Positions 8,998 through 18,967 of a DNA stretch of 64,000 bases are shown here, piece by piece. Under the pieces are notes generated by a model that was given only the letters and a program-made list of their open reading frames with translations, ran no database searches and was not told the origin of the DNA. The position numbers and the translations under genes are program-made. Source of the stretch: Pseudomonas fluorescens (GTDB lineage Bacteria; Pseudomonadota; Gammaproteobacteria; Pseudomonadales; Pseudomonadaceae); the NCBI RefSeq assembly GCF_001708445.1, contig NZ_CP015637.1:2481001-2545000 (forward strand), written 5' to 3'. Position 1 is the stretch's first letter. The number at the start of each line of letters is the position of its first letter.

Positions 8998-10206
8998 ATG
9001 TCTGCCATCAATGCCGTTGAAAAGGGCGCCGCTGCTGTCGGTGCCCACCTGGTCCGTGACGTCAGCCTGCCAGCGCTGGTCCTGCACCGCGATGCCCTGG
9101 AGCACAACATCCGCTGGATGCAGGATTTCGTCAGCCACAGCGGCGCGCAGCTTGCGCCACACGGCAAGACCAGCATGATGCCGGCGCTGTTCCAGCGCCA
9201 GCTGGCGGCCGGTGCCTGGGGCATTACCCTGGCCACCGCGGTGCAGACTCGCGCGGCTTATGCAGGTGGCGTGCGGCGTGTACTGATGGCCAACCAACTG
9301 GTGGGCGCGCCGAACATGGCGTTGATCGCCGACCTGCTGGCCGATGGGGATTTCGACTTCCACTGCCTGGTCGATCACCCGGACAACGTCGCCGACCTGG
9401 GGCTGTTCTTCGCCGCCCGTGGCCTGCGCCTGAACGTGATGATCGAGTACGGCGTGGTCGGCGGCCGTTGTGGCTGCCGCAGCGAGCAGGCCGTGCGAGA
9501 CCTGGCCAAGGCGATCAAGGCCCAGCCGGCCCTGGCCCTCACCGGTATCGAAGGCTATGAAGGCGTGATCCATGGCGAGCACGCCATCAGCGGCATCCGT
9601 GACTTCGCCGCCAGCCTGGTACGCCTGGCCGTGGACTTGCAAAACAACGGTGCGTTCGACTTGGCCAAACCTATCATCACCGCCTCGGGCTCGGCCTGGT
9701 ACGACCTGATTGCCGAGTCGTTCGAGGCGCAGAACGCTGCCGGTCGTTTCCTCAGCGTGTTGCGCCCTGGCAGCTATGTGGCCCATGACCACGGTATCTA
9801 CAAAGCGGCGCAGTGCTGTGTACTTGAGCGCCGCAGCGACCTCAGCGAGGGCCTGCGGCCGGCGCTGGAAGTCTGGGCCCATGTGCAATCGCTGCCCGAG
9901 CCAGGCTTCGCGGTGATCGCCCTGGGCAAGCGCGATGTGGCCTACGACGCCGGCCTGCCGGTGCCGCTCAAGCGCTACCGAGCGGGGATCCTGCCAGCGG
10001 AAGGGGAGGATGTGAGCGCCTGCAACGTCACGGCAGTGATGGATCAGCACGCGTTCATGACCGTGGCCCCGGACGTTGAACTGCGCATTGGCGACATCAT
10101 TTCCTTTGGCACCTCCCACCCTTGCTTGACCTTTGACAAGTGGCAGGTCGGTTGCCTGGTGGATGAGCAGTTGCAGGTGATCGAGTCCCTGCATACCTGC
10201 TTCTAG
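8998..10206 (+). CDS. PLP-dependent amino acid deaminase (D-threonine aldolase/DSD1-like fold)
   Basis: The protein has 402 residues; its ATG follows AGGAGCTTTCC. The fold-type III (alanine racemase-like) barrel is recognisable from SLPALVLHRDALEHNIRWM and from the PLP-lysine motif LAPHGKTSMMP. The C-terminal region has the metal-site style pair SFGTSHPCLTFDKW (His and Cys), as in zinc-dependent eukaryotic-type D-serine dehydratases. The family deaminates or cleaves beta-hydroxy amino acids. The substrate is not readable from sequence. The neighbouring 2-keto-3-deoxygluconate-type kinase suggests that the product may be a 2-keto-3-deoxy sugar acid, which would fit D-glucosaminate or a related amino sugar acid. 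Confidence 0.85.
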   Translation: MSAINAVEKGAAAVGAHLVRDVSLPALVLHRDALEHNIRWMQDFVSHSGAQLAPHGKTSMMPALFQRQLAAGAWGITLATAVQTRAAYAGGVRRVLMANQLVGAPNMALIADLLADGDFDFHCLVDHPDNVADLGLFFAARGLRLNVMIEYGVVGGRCGCRSEQAVRDLAKAIKAQPALALTGIEGYEGVIHGEHAISGIRDFAASLVRLAVDLQNNGAFDLAKPIITASGSAWYDLIAESFEAQNAAGRFLSVLRPGSYVAHDHGIYKAAQCCVLERRSDLSEGLRPALEVWAHVQSLPEPGFAVIALGKRDVAYDAGLPVPLKRYRAGILPAEGEDVSACNVTAVMDQHAFMTVAPDVELRIGDIISFGTSHPCLTFDKWQVGCLVDEQLQVIESLHTCF

Positions 10207-10216
10207 ACCGTGTCGC

Positions 10217-10277
10217 GCCTATCGGGGGCAAGCCCCCTCCCACATTTGAAAGGTGTGGGAGGGGGCTTGCCCCCGAT
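10217..10277. repeat. REPIN-like inverted repeat, family A, short loop
   Basis: ATCGGGGGCAAGCCCCCTCC and its complement are separated by only about 18 bp, giving a compact hairpin between the deaminase and kinase genes. It may stabilise or partly end the upstream transcript, but there is no T-run. Confidence 0.8.
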
Positions 10278-10307
10278 GAGGCCATCAGCCCCCCCGAGAC
10301 AGCAACC

Positions 10308-11216
10308 ATGACCACCCATCCCCGCATCGCCTTGATCGGCGAATGCATGATCGAACTGCAACACCGCGCCGACGGCAGCCTGCAACAAAGTTTCGGCGGC
10401 GACACCCTCAACACGGCGGTGTACCTGCGCCGTGAGCTGGGCGACATCGGCAGCGTCGACTATGTCACTGCCCTGGGCGACGACAGCTTCAGCGATGCGA
10501 TGTGCGCGCAATGGCAGGAAGAGGGGCTTGGCCTGGGCCGGGTCCAGCGCCTGCCTGGGCGTTTGCCGGGGTTGTACTGCATCCAGACGGATGCGCACGG
10601 CGAGCGCAAGTTTCTCTATTGGCGTAATGAAGCGGCGGTACGTGACTGCTTTACCACGCCGGCCGCCGCGCCGATCCTGGCGGCATTACCCGGTTATGAC
10701 GTGGTGTATTTCAGCGGCATTACCCTGGCGGTAATCGGTGATATCGGGCGCGCGCGTTTGCTCAAGGCCCTGATCGAAACCCGTCGGCGTGGCGGCAAAG
10801 TGGTGTTCGACAACAACTACCGGCCGCGGCTGTGGGCCACGGTGGACGTTGCCCGTGAGGCGTATCGCACAGTACTGGCCGAGGTGGATATCGCCTTGCT
10901 GACCGAAGATGACGAGCTTGCATTGTTTGGGTACGCCGACAGCGAACAGGTGTTCGCGGCGTATCCGGCGATTGCCGAAGTGGTACTCAAGCGTGGTGCG
11001 CAGGCCTGTTTGATCCGTTGCGACGGTAAGCGCTTTGCCGTGCCGGCGCTGAAGGTGGAGACGGTGGTGGATACCACGGCGGCGGGGGATTCATTCAGTG
11101 CGGCGTACTTGGCCAGTCGGCTCAAGGGGGGCTCGCCGGAGGCGGCGGCGTTGGCCGGGCATCGGTTGGCGAGCCGGGTTATCCAGGTGCCGGGGGCGCT
11201 GATCCCCAGGGAGTAA
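10308..11216 (+). CDS. kdgK: PfkB-family sugar kinase, probably 2-keto-3-deoxygluconate kinase
   Basis: The protein has 302 residues of ribokinase/PfkB type. N-terminal IALIGECMIELQ and FGGDTLNTAVYLRREL form the substrate-binding lid region; the C-terminal signature TTAAGDSFSAAYLASRL holds the catalytic Asp and anion-hole glycines. KdgK phosphorylates 2-keto-3-deoxygluconate to KDPG, feeding the Entner-Doudoroff aldolase. The assignment to KDG rather than another sugar rests on resemblance to Pseudomonas KdgK and on the neighbouring deaminase and IclR genes. A family A palindrome separates it from the deaminase by about 100 bp. Confidence 0.82.
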   Translation: MTTHPRIALIGECMIELQHRADGSLQQSFGGDTLNTAVYLRRELGDIGSVDYVTALGDDSFSDAMCAQWQEEGLGLGRVQRLPGRLPGLYCIQTDAHGERKFLYWRNEAAVRDCFTTPAAAPILAALPGYDVVYFSGITLAVIGDIGRARLLKALIETRRRGGKVVFDNNYRPRLWATVDVAREAYRTVLAEVDIALLTEDDELALFGYADSEQVFAAYPAIAEVVLKRGAQACLIRCDGKRFAVPALKVETVVDTTAAGDSFSAAYLASRLKGGSPEAAALAGHRLASRVIQVPGALIPRE

Positions 11217-11237
11217 GTGAATGGCCGCCTGCGGCGG

Positions 11238-11335
11238 ATCGGGGGCAAGTCGAATCGTCGCACCGCCCCTCCCACAGCTGGCCGCATTCCTCCAGATGAA
11301 ATGCGGTCAAGTGTGGGAGGGGGCTTGCCCCCGAT
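11238..11335. repeat. Family A REPIN with one variant arm
   Basis: The right arm is the normal GTGGGAGGGGGCTTGCCCCC. The left arm carries extra bases between the outer GTGGGAGG-type end and the inner CTTGCCCCC-type end (read on the plus strand as CAAGTCGAATCGTCGCACCG). The same variant occurs on both arms of the repeat at 16360-16478. Confidence 0.75.
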
Positions 11336-11355
11336 GGGGGTCTTAAGTCATAGCC

Positions 11356-11631
11356 TCAATCGCGGTAAAACACCTGCACTAGGTGATAGCCAAACTTGCT
11401 CTTGATCGGCCCGTGAACCACCTTCACCGGCTTCTTGAAGATCACCGCATCGATCACCCCCACCATCTGCCCCGGCCGCACTTCGCCCAAGTCGCCGCCG
11501 CGCTTGCCGGACGGGCAGGTGGAGTATTTCTTGGCCAGCACATCAAAGGCTTCGCCCTTGGCGATGCGCTGCTTGAGTTGTTCGGCTTCTTCGCTGGTTT
11601 TCACCAGGATATGACGGGCTTGGGCTTTCAT
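11356..11631 (-). CDS. Small parvulin-type peptidyl-prolyl cis-trans isomerase
   Basis: The protein has 91 residues with no signal peptide, so it is a cytosolic single-domain parvulin like E. coli PpiC (93 residues). It shows ARHILVKTSEEAEQL, the central YSTCPSGKRGGDLGEVRPGQ with active-site Cys, and the C-terminal VHGPIKSKFGYHLVQV with the conserved His. It catalyses proline isomerisation during folding. A paralogue of 93 residues is at 26142-26423. It is transcribed as a single gene, downstream of and on the same strand as the hybrid kinase (43 bp apart). Confidence 0.93.
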   Translation of the reverse strand: MKAQARHILVKTSEEAEQLKQRIAKGEAFDVLAKKYSTCPSGKRGGDLGEVRPGQMVGVIDAVIFKKPVKVVHGPIKSKFGYHLVQVFYRD

Positions 11632-11674
11632 GGTTCTCTACCAGGTGTGCGACGGCGCGCGATTATGCCTGAAC

Positions 11675-14212
11675 TCATTCGACCACGCTGATCATGCTGC
11701 GGATCTTGGTCGCCAACAGGTCGATGGAAAACGGTTTGGCCACCATGTCCATGCCGTCCTCCAGGAACCCCTGGCGTTCGGCGGCTTTCTCGGCGTAACC
11801 GGTCATGAACAGCACGCGCAGGCCCGGGCGATGCTGGCGGGCGATTTCCGCCAGTTGCCGGCCGTTCATGCCGGGCAGGCCAACGTCGGTCACCAGCAGG
11901 TCCACACGCAGGTCCGACTCCAGCAGCGGCAGCGCAGCACGGGCATCCGCCGCCTGGTGGGCGGTGTAGCCCAGCTCGTCGAGCACATTGACCACCAGCA
12001 TGCGCACGGCGGGGTCGTCCTCGACGACCACGACCGCTTCACCGGCCAGGGCCACTGGCGCTTCGCTCGAGTGCGGCGGCAGGCTGCTTTCCAGGGCGGT
12101 GCCGTGCAGCCGCGGCAGGTACAGGCGCACGCAGGTGCCCTGGCCCGGTTCGCTTTGAATGGTCACATGGCCGCCGGACTGCTGGGCAAAGCCATAGATC
12201 ATCGACAGGCCCAGGCCGGTGCCCTGGCCGATCGGCTTGGTGGTGAAGAATGGATCGAACGCCTTGGCAAGGATCTTCGGCGCCATCCCGGAGCCGTTGT
12301 CGCTCACGCCGAGCATCACGTAGTCACCGGCCTTGACCGGTTCGAGGGTGGTGATGTCGGTGCCGTCCAGGTAGCTGTTGGCGGTTTCGATCAGCAGCTC
12401 GCCGCCGTCGGGCATGGCGTCGCGGGCATTGATCACCAGGTTGAGCAGGGCGTTTTCCAGCTGGCTGGCATCGGTGTTCACCGGCCAGATATCGCGGCCC
12501 AGCTGCACGTTCAGGGTGATATGCGCGCCCTTGGTGCGGCGGAACAGGTCCTCCAGGGAGGCTACCAGTTGATTGGGGTCGGTCGGGCGCCGGTCCAGCG
12601 ACTGGCGCCGCGAGAACGCCAGCAAGCGGTGGGTGAGGGCGGCGGCACGATGGGCCGAGGCTACGGCGGCGTCGGCAAAGCGGCCGATATCGTCGCTGCG
12701 CCCGGCGGCGATATAGCGTTGCATCAGGTCCAGGCTGCCGATAATGCCGGTGAGCATATTGTTGAAGTCATGGGCAATGCCGCCGGTGAGCTGGCCCACC
12801 GCTTCCATTTTCTGCGCGTGGCGCAGGGCGTCTTCGGCGCGTTCACGCTCGAACATCTCGTTTTGCAGGCGCTGGTTGGCCTCGGCCAGTGCCTGTGTGC
12901 GCTGGGCGACGCGTTCTTCGAGGTTCTCATTGAGGTTGCGCAGGGCTTCTTCGGTGAGCTTGCGTTCGGTTTCATCGATCACAAAGATGTAGAAACCATT
13001 GACCGAGCCGTCATTGCTGAAGCGCGGCAGGTACTTCATCAACGCATGGCGCGGCCGGCCATCGTGATGGGGGGTAATGGTGGTGAAACTGCACGCCTTG
13101 CCCCCCAGCGCAGCGGTGATCATGTCCTCGCGCCCGGCATACACCTCATCGCCGAGCACTTCGCGGATGCTCTTGCCGTACAGCTCCTGGGGCGTCATGC
13201 CGTACCAGTCGAGGTAGGCACTGTTGTTCAGGCGAAAGCGTTGCTCATGGTCAACGTAGCCGATCAGCACCGGCATGGCGTTGATGATCAGTTGCAGTTC
13301 GGTCTGGCTTTGGCGCAAGGCCTGTTCGGTATGCTTGCGTTCGGTAAGGTCCAGCGCGGCACCGAGGAAGCGTGCCGGGCGGCCCTGCGGGTCCTTATAG
13401 CAGCGCCCGCGCGCGAATACCCAGCGCACCTGGCCATCGGCTTGCAGCAGGCGGTATTCCTCGGCGTATTCGGTGCCATGGGTGATGCAATGCTTGATGC
13501 TGCGCGCCACCGTGCCACGGTCTTCCGGGTGCACGCCTTGCAGGTAATCGCTGATGGGCAGGAGGCTCGCTTCGTTGGGGTCGACGCCATGCAGGAAGGC
13601 GAAGTGCGCGTCGGCGATAAAGCGGTCTTCGCCGATGTCCCAGTCCCAGGTGCCCACTGCATCGGTGGCGGCCAGCGCCAGTTGCAGGCGTTGTTCAGTG
13701 TTGTGCTGGGCCTTGAGGCTGTCTTCGGAACGCTGTTGCAGTTCGAGGGCCTTGCGGCGGCGTTCGTTGGTCTCGATGGCGGTGACCAGGATGCCGGCCA
13801 CGGCGCCGCTTTCGTCGCGGATCGGGCTGTAGGTCAGGTCGAGCCAGATTTCAGTGTCGCGATGATCGCGTTGCAGTACGAAACGCTGCTCGGTGAACGT
13901 ACGCACCTGGCCGCCGAGCACGGCGTCATAGATCGGTGCGGTGAAGTCTTGCAGCTCCGGCCAGGTCGCGTGTGCCGGCTGGCCCAGGGCGCCGGGGTGT
14001 TTGTTGCCCGCCAGGCGCGCGAAGCCATCATTGTAGAGCTGGATAAGTTGGTCGCCCCACAGCAGGAGCATCGGCATCGGCGAGTTGACGACGATATCCA
14101 CGGCGGTACGCAAGCTCTGCGGCCAATCATTGGCCTCACCGAGAGGGCTGCGCGCCCAGTCCAGCCGCGCAATCAATGCAGCGGCTTCGCTGTCGGTGGA
14201 TGTTCCCTTCAT
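11675..14212 (-). CDS. Hybrid PAS sensor histidine kinase with C-terminal receiver
   Basis: The protein has 845 residues from ATG 14212, preceded by CAGGG; an in-frame start 12 codons upstream is less likely. It has no membrane helices, so it is soluble. It starts with a GAF/PAS-like domain ([18 protein letters not shown]), then PAS/PAC units around [24 protein letters not shown] and the stretch near [19 protein letters not shown] coiled coil follows. The kinase core has His in [20 protein letters not shown] box [14 protein letters not shown] and G box [15 protein letters not shown] receiver at about 725-840 has VVVEDD and the phospho-acceptor Asp in [13 protein letters not shown]. No cognate regulator gene is adjacent. 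Confidence 0.92.
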   Translation of the reverse strand: MKGTSTDSEAAALIARLDWARSPLGEANDWPQSLRTAVDIVVNSPMPMLLLWGDQLIQLYNDGFARLAGNKHPGALGQPAHATWPELQDFTAPIYDAVLGGQVRTFTEQRFVLQRDHRDTEIWLDLTYSPIRDESGAVAGILVTAIETNERRRKALELQQRSEDSLKAQHNTEQRLQLALAATDAVGTWDWDIGEDRFIADAHFAFLHGVDPNEASLLPISDYLQGVHPEDRGTVARSIKHCITHGTEYAEEYRLLQADGQVRWVFARGRCYKDPQGRPARFLGAALDLTERKHTEQALRQSQTELQLIINAMPVLIGYVDHEQRFRLNNSAYLDWYGMTPQELYGKSIREVLGDEVYAGREDMITAALGGKACSFTTITPHHDGRPRHALMKYLPRFSNDGSVNGFYIFVIDETERKLTEEALRNLNENLEERVAQRTQALAEANQRLQNEMFERERAEDALRHAQKMEAVGQLTGGIAHDFNNMLTGIIGSLDLMQRYIAAGRSDDIGRFADAAVASAHRAAALTHRLLAFSRRQSLDRRPTDPNQLVASLEDLFRRTKGAHITLNVQLGRDIWPVNTDASQLENALLNLVINARDAMPDGGELLIETANSYLDGTDITTLEPVKAGDYVMLGVSDNGSGMAPKILAKAFDPFFTTKPIGQGTGLGLSMIYGFAQQSGGHVTIQSEPGQGTCVRLYLPRLHGTALESSLPPHSSEAPVALAGEAVVVVEDDPAVRMLVVNVLDELGYTAHQAADARAALPLLESDLRVDLLVTDVGLPGMNGRQLAEIARQHRPGLRVLFMTGYAEKAAERQGFLEDGMDMVAKPFSIDLLATKIRSMISVVE

Positions 14213-14355
14213 GACAATGCCCTGAGCGTAACGCTTTGAAAATGACAAAGAACAGATTATCCCGTGAGTCGGGAACGGCTGGCTACCCCTCGAAAAGTAG
14301 CATGCATTTGGGCGTTGTCTTCAAATGAGTGTCTCAGGGCTGAAACCGTTCAACC

Positions 14356-16308
<1,953 letters not shown>

Positions 16309-16359
16309 CAGCAAGGTCTCTTGTTCTTGTACAGGTCTTCCAAACGATAGAGTTCCAAT

Positions 16360-16478
16360 GTGGGAGGCGCGGTGCGACGATTCGACTTGCCCCCGATAGC
16401 GGTGAGTCAGTCACAAATGCATGTGCTGACACTCCCTCATCGGGGGCAAGTCGAATCGTCGCACCGCGCCTCCCACAG
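16360..16478. repeat. Family A REPIN with the same insert on both arms
   Basis: Both arms carry an insertion between GTGGGAGG and CTTGCCCCCGAT; the inserted part reads CGCGGTGCGACGATTCGA on one arm and its exact complement on the other, so the longer stem still pairs perfectly. The loop holds GTGAGTCAGTCACAAATGCA. It lies between aacS and the dehydrogenase gene. Confidence 0.8.
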
Positions 16479-16500
16479 TTTAGATCTCCAGTGTCAGGTT

Positions 16501-17274
16501 TTATTGAGCCAGCCAACCACCATCGATATTCCACGCCGCGCCCCGCACCTGGGCGCCGGCCTCACTGCACAAAAACAGCACCAGTTCGCCCAACTGCGGC
16601 GGTGTCACGAACTCCAGCGACGGCTGCTTCTCGGCCAGCAAATCATGCTGCGCCTGTTGCGGGTCGACGCCACTGGCCGCGCGGTCATCGATCTGCTTCT
16701 GCACCAGCGGGGTCAGCACCCAGCCTGGGCAGATTGCGTTGCAGGTCACGTTACCGGTCGCGGTCTCCAGGCCCACCACCTTGGTCAGGCCGATCACGCC
16801 ATGCTTGGCCGCCACATACGCGGCCTTGCCCACCGAACCGACCAGGCCGTGCACCGAGGCGATATTGACGATACGCCCCCAGCCCTTGGCCTTCATGCCC
16901 GGCAGGCTCAAGCGCGTGCTGTGGAATACCGAAGACAGGTTGATCGCAATGATCGCGTCCCAGCGTTCCACCGGGAAGTTTTCCACCGCTGCCACATGCT
17001 GGATGCCGGCGTTGTTCACCAGAATGTCCACGCCGCCGAATTCGCGCTCGGCATAGGCGATCATGTCGGCGATCTGCGCCGGGTCGCTGACGTCGGCGGG
17101 GTGATGCCCGACCTTGCCGCCGAACGCCTGCACCTGGGCGATCACCGCGCTGGCGTCGCCAAAGCCGTTGAGGATCAGGTTGGCGCCGGCCTTGGCCAGG
17201 CTCAAGGCGATGCCCAGGCCGATACCGCTGGTGGAGCCGGTGACCAGGGCGGTCTTGCCGTTCAATGTCGTCAT
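16501..17274 (-). CDS. hbdH: 3-hydroxybutyrate dehydrogenase
   Basis: The protein has 257 residues, a short-chain dehydrogenase from ATG 17274 (MTTLNGKTALVTG) with GAGG upstream. It shows the Rossmann motif TGSTSGIGLG, NNAGIQHVAAVE, the catalytic Ser in NIASVHG, and Tyr-Lys in AYVAAKHGVIGLTK. The closing IDGGWLAQ is typical of D-3-hydroxybutyrate dehydrogenases. It oxidises (R)-3-hydroxybutyrate to acetoacetate with NAD. The permease gene ends 7 bp upstream on the same strand, so the two form an operon, with aacS downstream after a REPIN. Confidence 0.93.
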   Translation of the reverse strand: MTTLNGKTALVTGSTSGIGLGIALSLAKAGANLILNGFGDASAVIAQVQAFGGKVGHHPADVSDPAQIADMIAYAEREFGGVDILVNNAGIQHVAAVENFPVERWDAIIAINLSSVFHSTRLSLPGMKAKGWGRIVNIASVHGLVGSVGKAAYVAAKHGVIGLTKVVGLETATGNVTCNAICPGWVLTPLVQKQIDDRAASGVDPQQAQHDLLAEKQPSLEFVTPPQLGELVLFLCSEAGAQVRGAAWNIDGGWLAQ

Positions 17275-17281
17275 GAAAACC

Positions 17282-18673
17282 TCACACAATGCCGGTGGCA
17301 TAGAAAGTACCGATCACCACGAACACCGCGAGGGTCTTGATAATCGTGATGCCGAAAATGTCCTTATAGGCTTCGCGGTGGGTCAGCCCGGTGACCGCCA
17401 GCAGCGTGATCACCGCGCCGTTGTGGGGCAGGGTGTCCATGCCGCCGCTGGCCATGGCCGCGACCCGGTGCAGCACTTCAAGGGGGATATTGGCCGCATG
17501 GGCCGCTGAAATAAAGCTCTCGGACATGGCCGCCAGGGCGATGCTCATGCCGCCGGACGCGGAGCCGGTGATACCCGCCAGCAGGGTCACGGTAATCGCT
17601 TCGTTGACCAGCGGGTTGGGGATGCCCTTGAGCCAGTCCGCCAGCACCAGAAAGCCCGGCAGCGAGGCGATCACCGCGCCAAAGCCGTATTCCGAGGCGG
17701 TGTTCATCGCCGCCAGCAGCGCACCGCTGACCGCGCTTTTACTGCCTTCGGCCAGCTTGCTTTTGATTGCCGACCAGCCAAACACCAGCACGATCACGAT
17801 GCCCACCAGCAATGCCGCCTGCACCGCCCAGATCGCGGTGAGCTTGGCGATTTCGGTCGTCACTGGCGTACTCATGCCCGGCAGGCTGAGGCTGTGGGTC
17901 TTGCCGTACCACAGTGGAATCCAATGGGTGAACAGCAGGTTCATCACCCCCACCAGGATCAGCGGCGACAGCGCGATCCACGGGTTGGGCAGGGTCAGGT
18001 TCTCGGCGGTTTCCGGCTCGTTGCGCAGCTCGGTGCCGTAGCCTTCGCCGGCCCGTTGCGCTTTGTTGCGTTGGCGGGCGAGGTAGAGCATGCCGGCGCA
18101 GAACACGAAGATCGTACCGATCAGCCCCAGCCAGGGGGCCGCCCAGGCGGTGGTGTTGAAGAAGGTGCTGGGGATGATGTTCTGGATCTGCGGCGTGCCG
18201 GGCAGGGCGTCCATGGTGAATGAGAACGCACCGAGGGCGATGGTCGCCGGGATCAAACGCTTGGGGATATTGCTCTGGCGGAACATCTCTGCCGCGAACG
18301 GGTACACCGCAAACACCACCACAAACAGCGACACGCCGCCGTAGGTGAGCAGGGCGCAGACCAGCACGATCACCAGCATCGCCTGGCGCGTACCGAGCAA
18401 GCGGATCGCCGCGGCCACGATCGAGCGCGAGAAGCCCGACAGCTCAATCAGTTTGCCGAACACCGCACCGAGCAGGAATACCGGGAAGTACAGTTTGATA
18501 AAGCCAACCATTTTTTCCATGAACACCCCGGTAAACGCAGGGGCGACAGCGGATGGGTCGGTGAGCAGGACAGCGCCGAGGGCGGCGATGGGGGCAAACA
18601 GGATAACGCTATAGCCACGGTAGGCAGCCAGCATCAGCAGCGCGAGGGCTGCCAGGGCAATGATCACACTCAT
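17282..18673 (-). CDS. GntP-family permease, probably for 3-hydroxybutyrate
   Basis: The protein has 463 residues with about 12 hydrophobic helices and no signal peptide. The pattern ILFAPIAALGAVLLTDPS, FGKLIELSGFSRSIV and GGVSLFVVVFAVYPFAAEMF is that of GntP/GntT transporters, which import gluconate or small hydroxy acids. Its place as first gene of the hydroxybutyrate cluster suggests the substrate is 3-hydroxybutyrate or a related ketone body. A sigma-54 promoter is predicted 58-71 bp upstream of its start. The ATG follows GATGGAGACACACC. Confidence 0.88.
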   Translation of the reverse strand: MSVIIALAALALLMLAAYRGYSVILFAPIAALGAVLLTDPSAVAPAFTGVFMEKMVGFIKLYFPVFLLGAVFGKLIELSGFSRSIVAAAIRLLGTRQAMLVIVLVCALLTYGGVSLFVVVFAVYPFAAEMFRQSNIPKRLIPATIALGAFSFTMDALPGTPQIQNIIPSTFFNTTAWAAPWLGLIGTIFVFCAGMLYLARQRNKAQRAGEGYGTELRNEPETAENLTLPNPWIALSPLILVGVMNLLFTHWIPLWYGKTHSLSLPGMSTPVTTEIAKLTAIWAVQAALLVGIVIVLVFGWSAIKSKLAEGSKSAVSGALLAAMNTASEYGFGAVIASLPGFLVLADWLKGIPNPLVNEAITVTLLAGITGSASGGMSIALAAMSESFISAAHAANIPLEVLHRVAAMASGGMDTLPHNGAVITLLAVTGLTHREAYKDIFGITIIKTLAVFVVIGTFYATGIV

Positions 18674-18730
18674 GGTGTGTCTCCATCGGATTGTTATTGT
18701 TGTGGGTAAAGCTGTGGGGAGGGCTATAGC

Positions 18731-18744
18731 GAGATGTATGCCAA
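18731..18744 (-). promoter_or_regulatory. Predicted sigma-54 promoter of the hydroxybutyrate operon
   Basis: On the minus strand the sequence reads TTGGCATACATCTCGCTA: the -24 GG and -12 GC are separated by the canonical spacing of ten bases. Transcription would start near 18719, about 45 bp before the permease ATG. The divergently placed candidate activator belongs to the sigma-54 enhancer-binding family. Confidence 0.65.
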
Positions 18745-18804
18745 TTATTTAACTTGTTGAAATATATGGGCATTTTTTAATTTTTCGGGCGGGGCCCCAG
18801 ATTC

Positions 18805-18822
18805 TGTCTCAATTTGGAGACA
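18805..18822. promoter_or_regulatory. Inverted repeat TGTCTC-N6-GAGACA, probable activator site 1
   Basis: A perfect 6-bp dyad with a 6-bp spacer, centred about 95 bp upstream of the predicted start, a usual position for an enhancer bound by a sigma-54 activator. A second copy of the same half-sites (GTCTC/GAGAC) with the same spacer occurs at 18950-18967. Confidence 0.55.
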
Positions 18823-18834
18823 AACACAGCTCAA

Positions 18835-18922
18835 ATGTGGGAGGGGGCTTGCCCCCGATGAGGGAGTGTCAGTCACTTATTTGTTAACTGATCCGGCGCT
18901 ATCGGGGGCAAGCCCCCTCCCA
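18835..18922. repeat. REPIN-like inverted repeat, family A
   Basis: GTGGGAGGGGGCTTGCCCCC and its complement flank about 45 bp, placed between the two GTCTC dyads in the promoter region of the hydroxybutyrate operon. It therefore separates the two putative activator sites. Confidence 0.8.
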
Positions 18923-18949
18923 CAGGGATTGTCTTTGTCTGGAGAATAA

Positions 18950-18967
18950 AGTCTCTACTTTGAGACT
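18950..18967. promoter_or_regulatory. Inverted repeat AGTCTC-N6-GAGACT, probable activator site 2
   Basis: This has the same GTCTC-N6-GAGAC architecture as the site at 18805 and overlaps the stop codon of the activator gene. It lies about 240 bp upstream of the predicted transcription start. Repetition of an identical dyad is the main support. Confidence 0.5.

Noticed and set aside
8041..10194. Very long minus-strand open frame opposite the IclR and deaminase genes
   Set aside because: It is an antisense shadow caused by high GC third positions; no recognisable domain, and the plus-strand genes have clear family motifs.
11630..14239. Long plus-strand open frame opposite the hybrid histidine kinase
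   Set aside because: Composition (His, Gln, Gly, Ala-rich) is that of an antisense shadow; the minus strand encodes intact kinase and receiver motifs.
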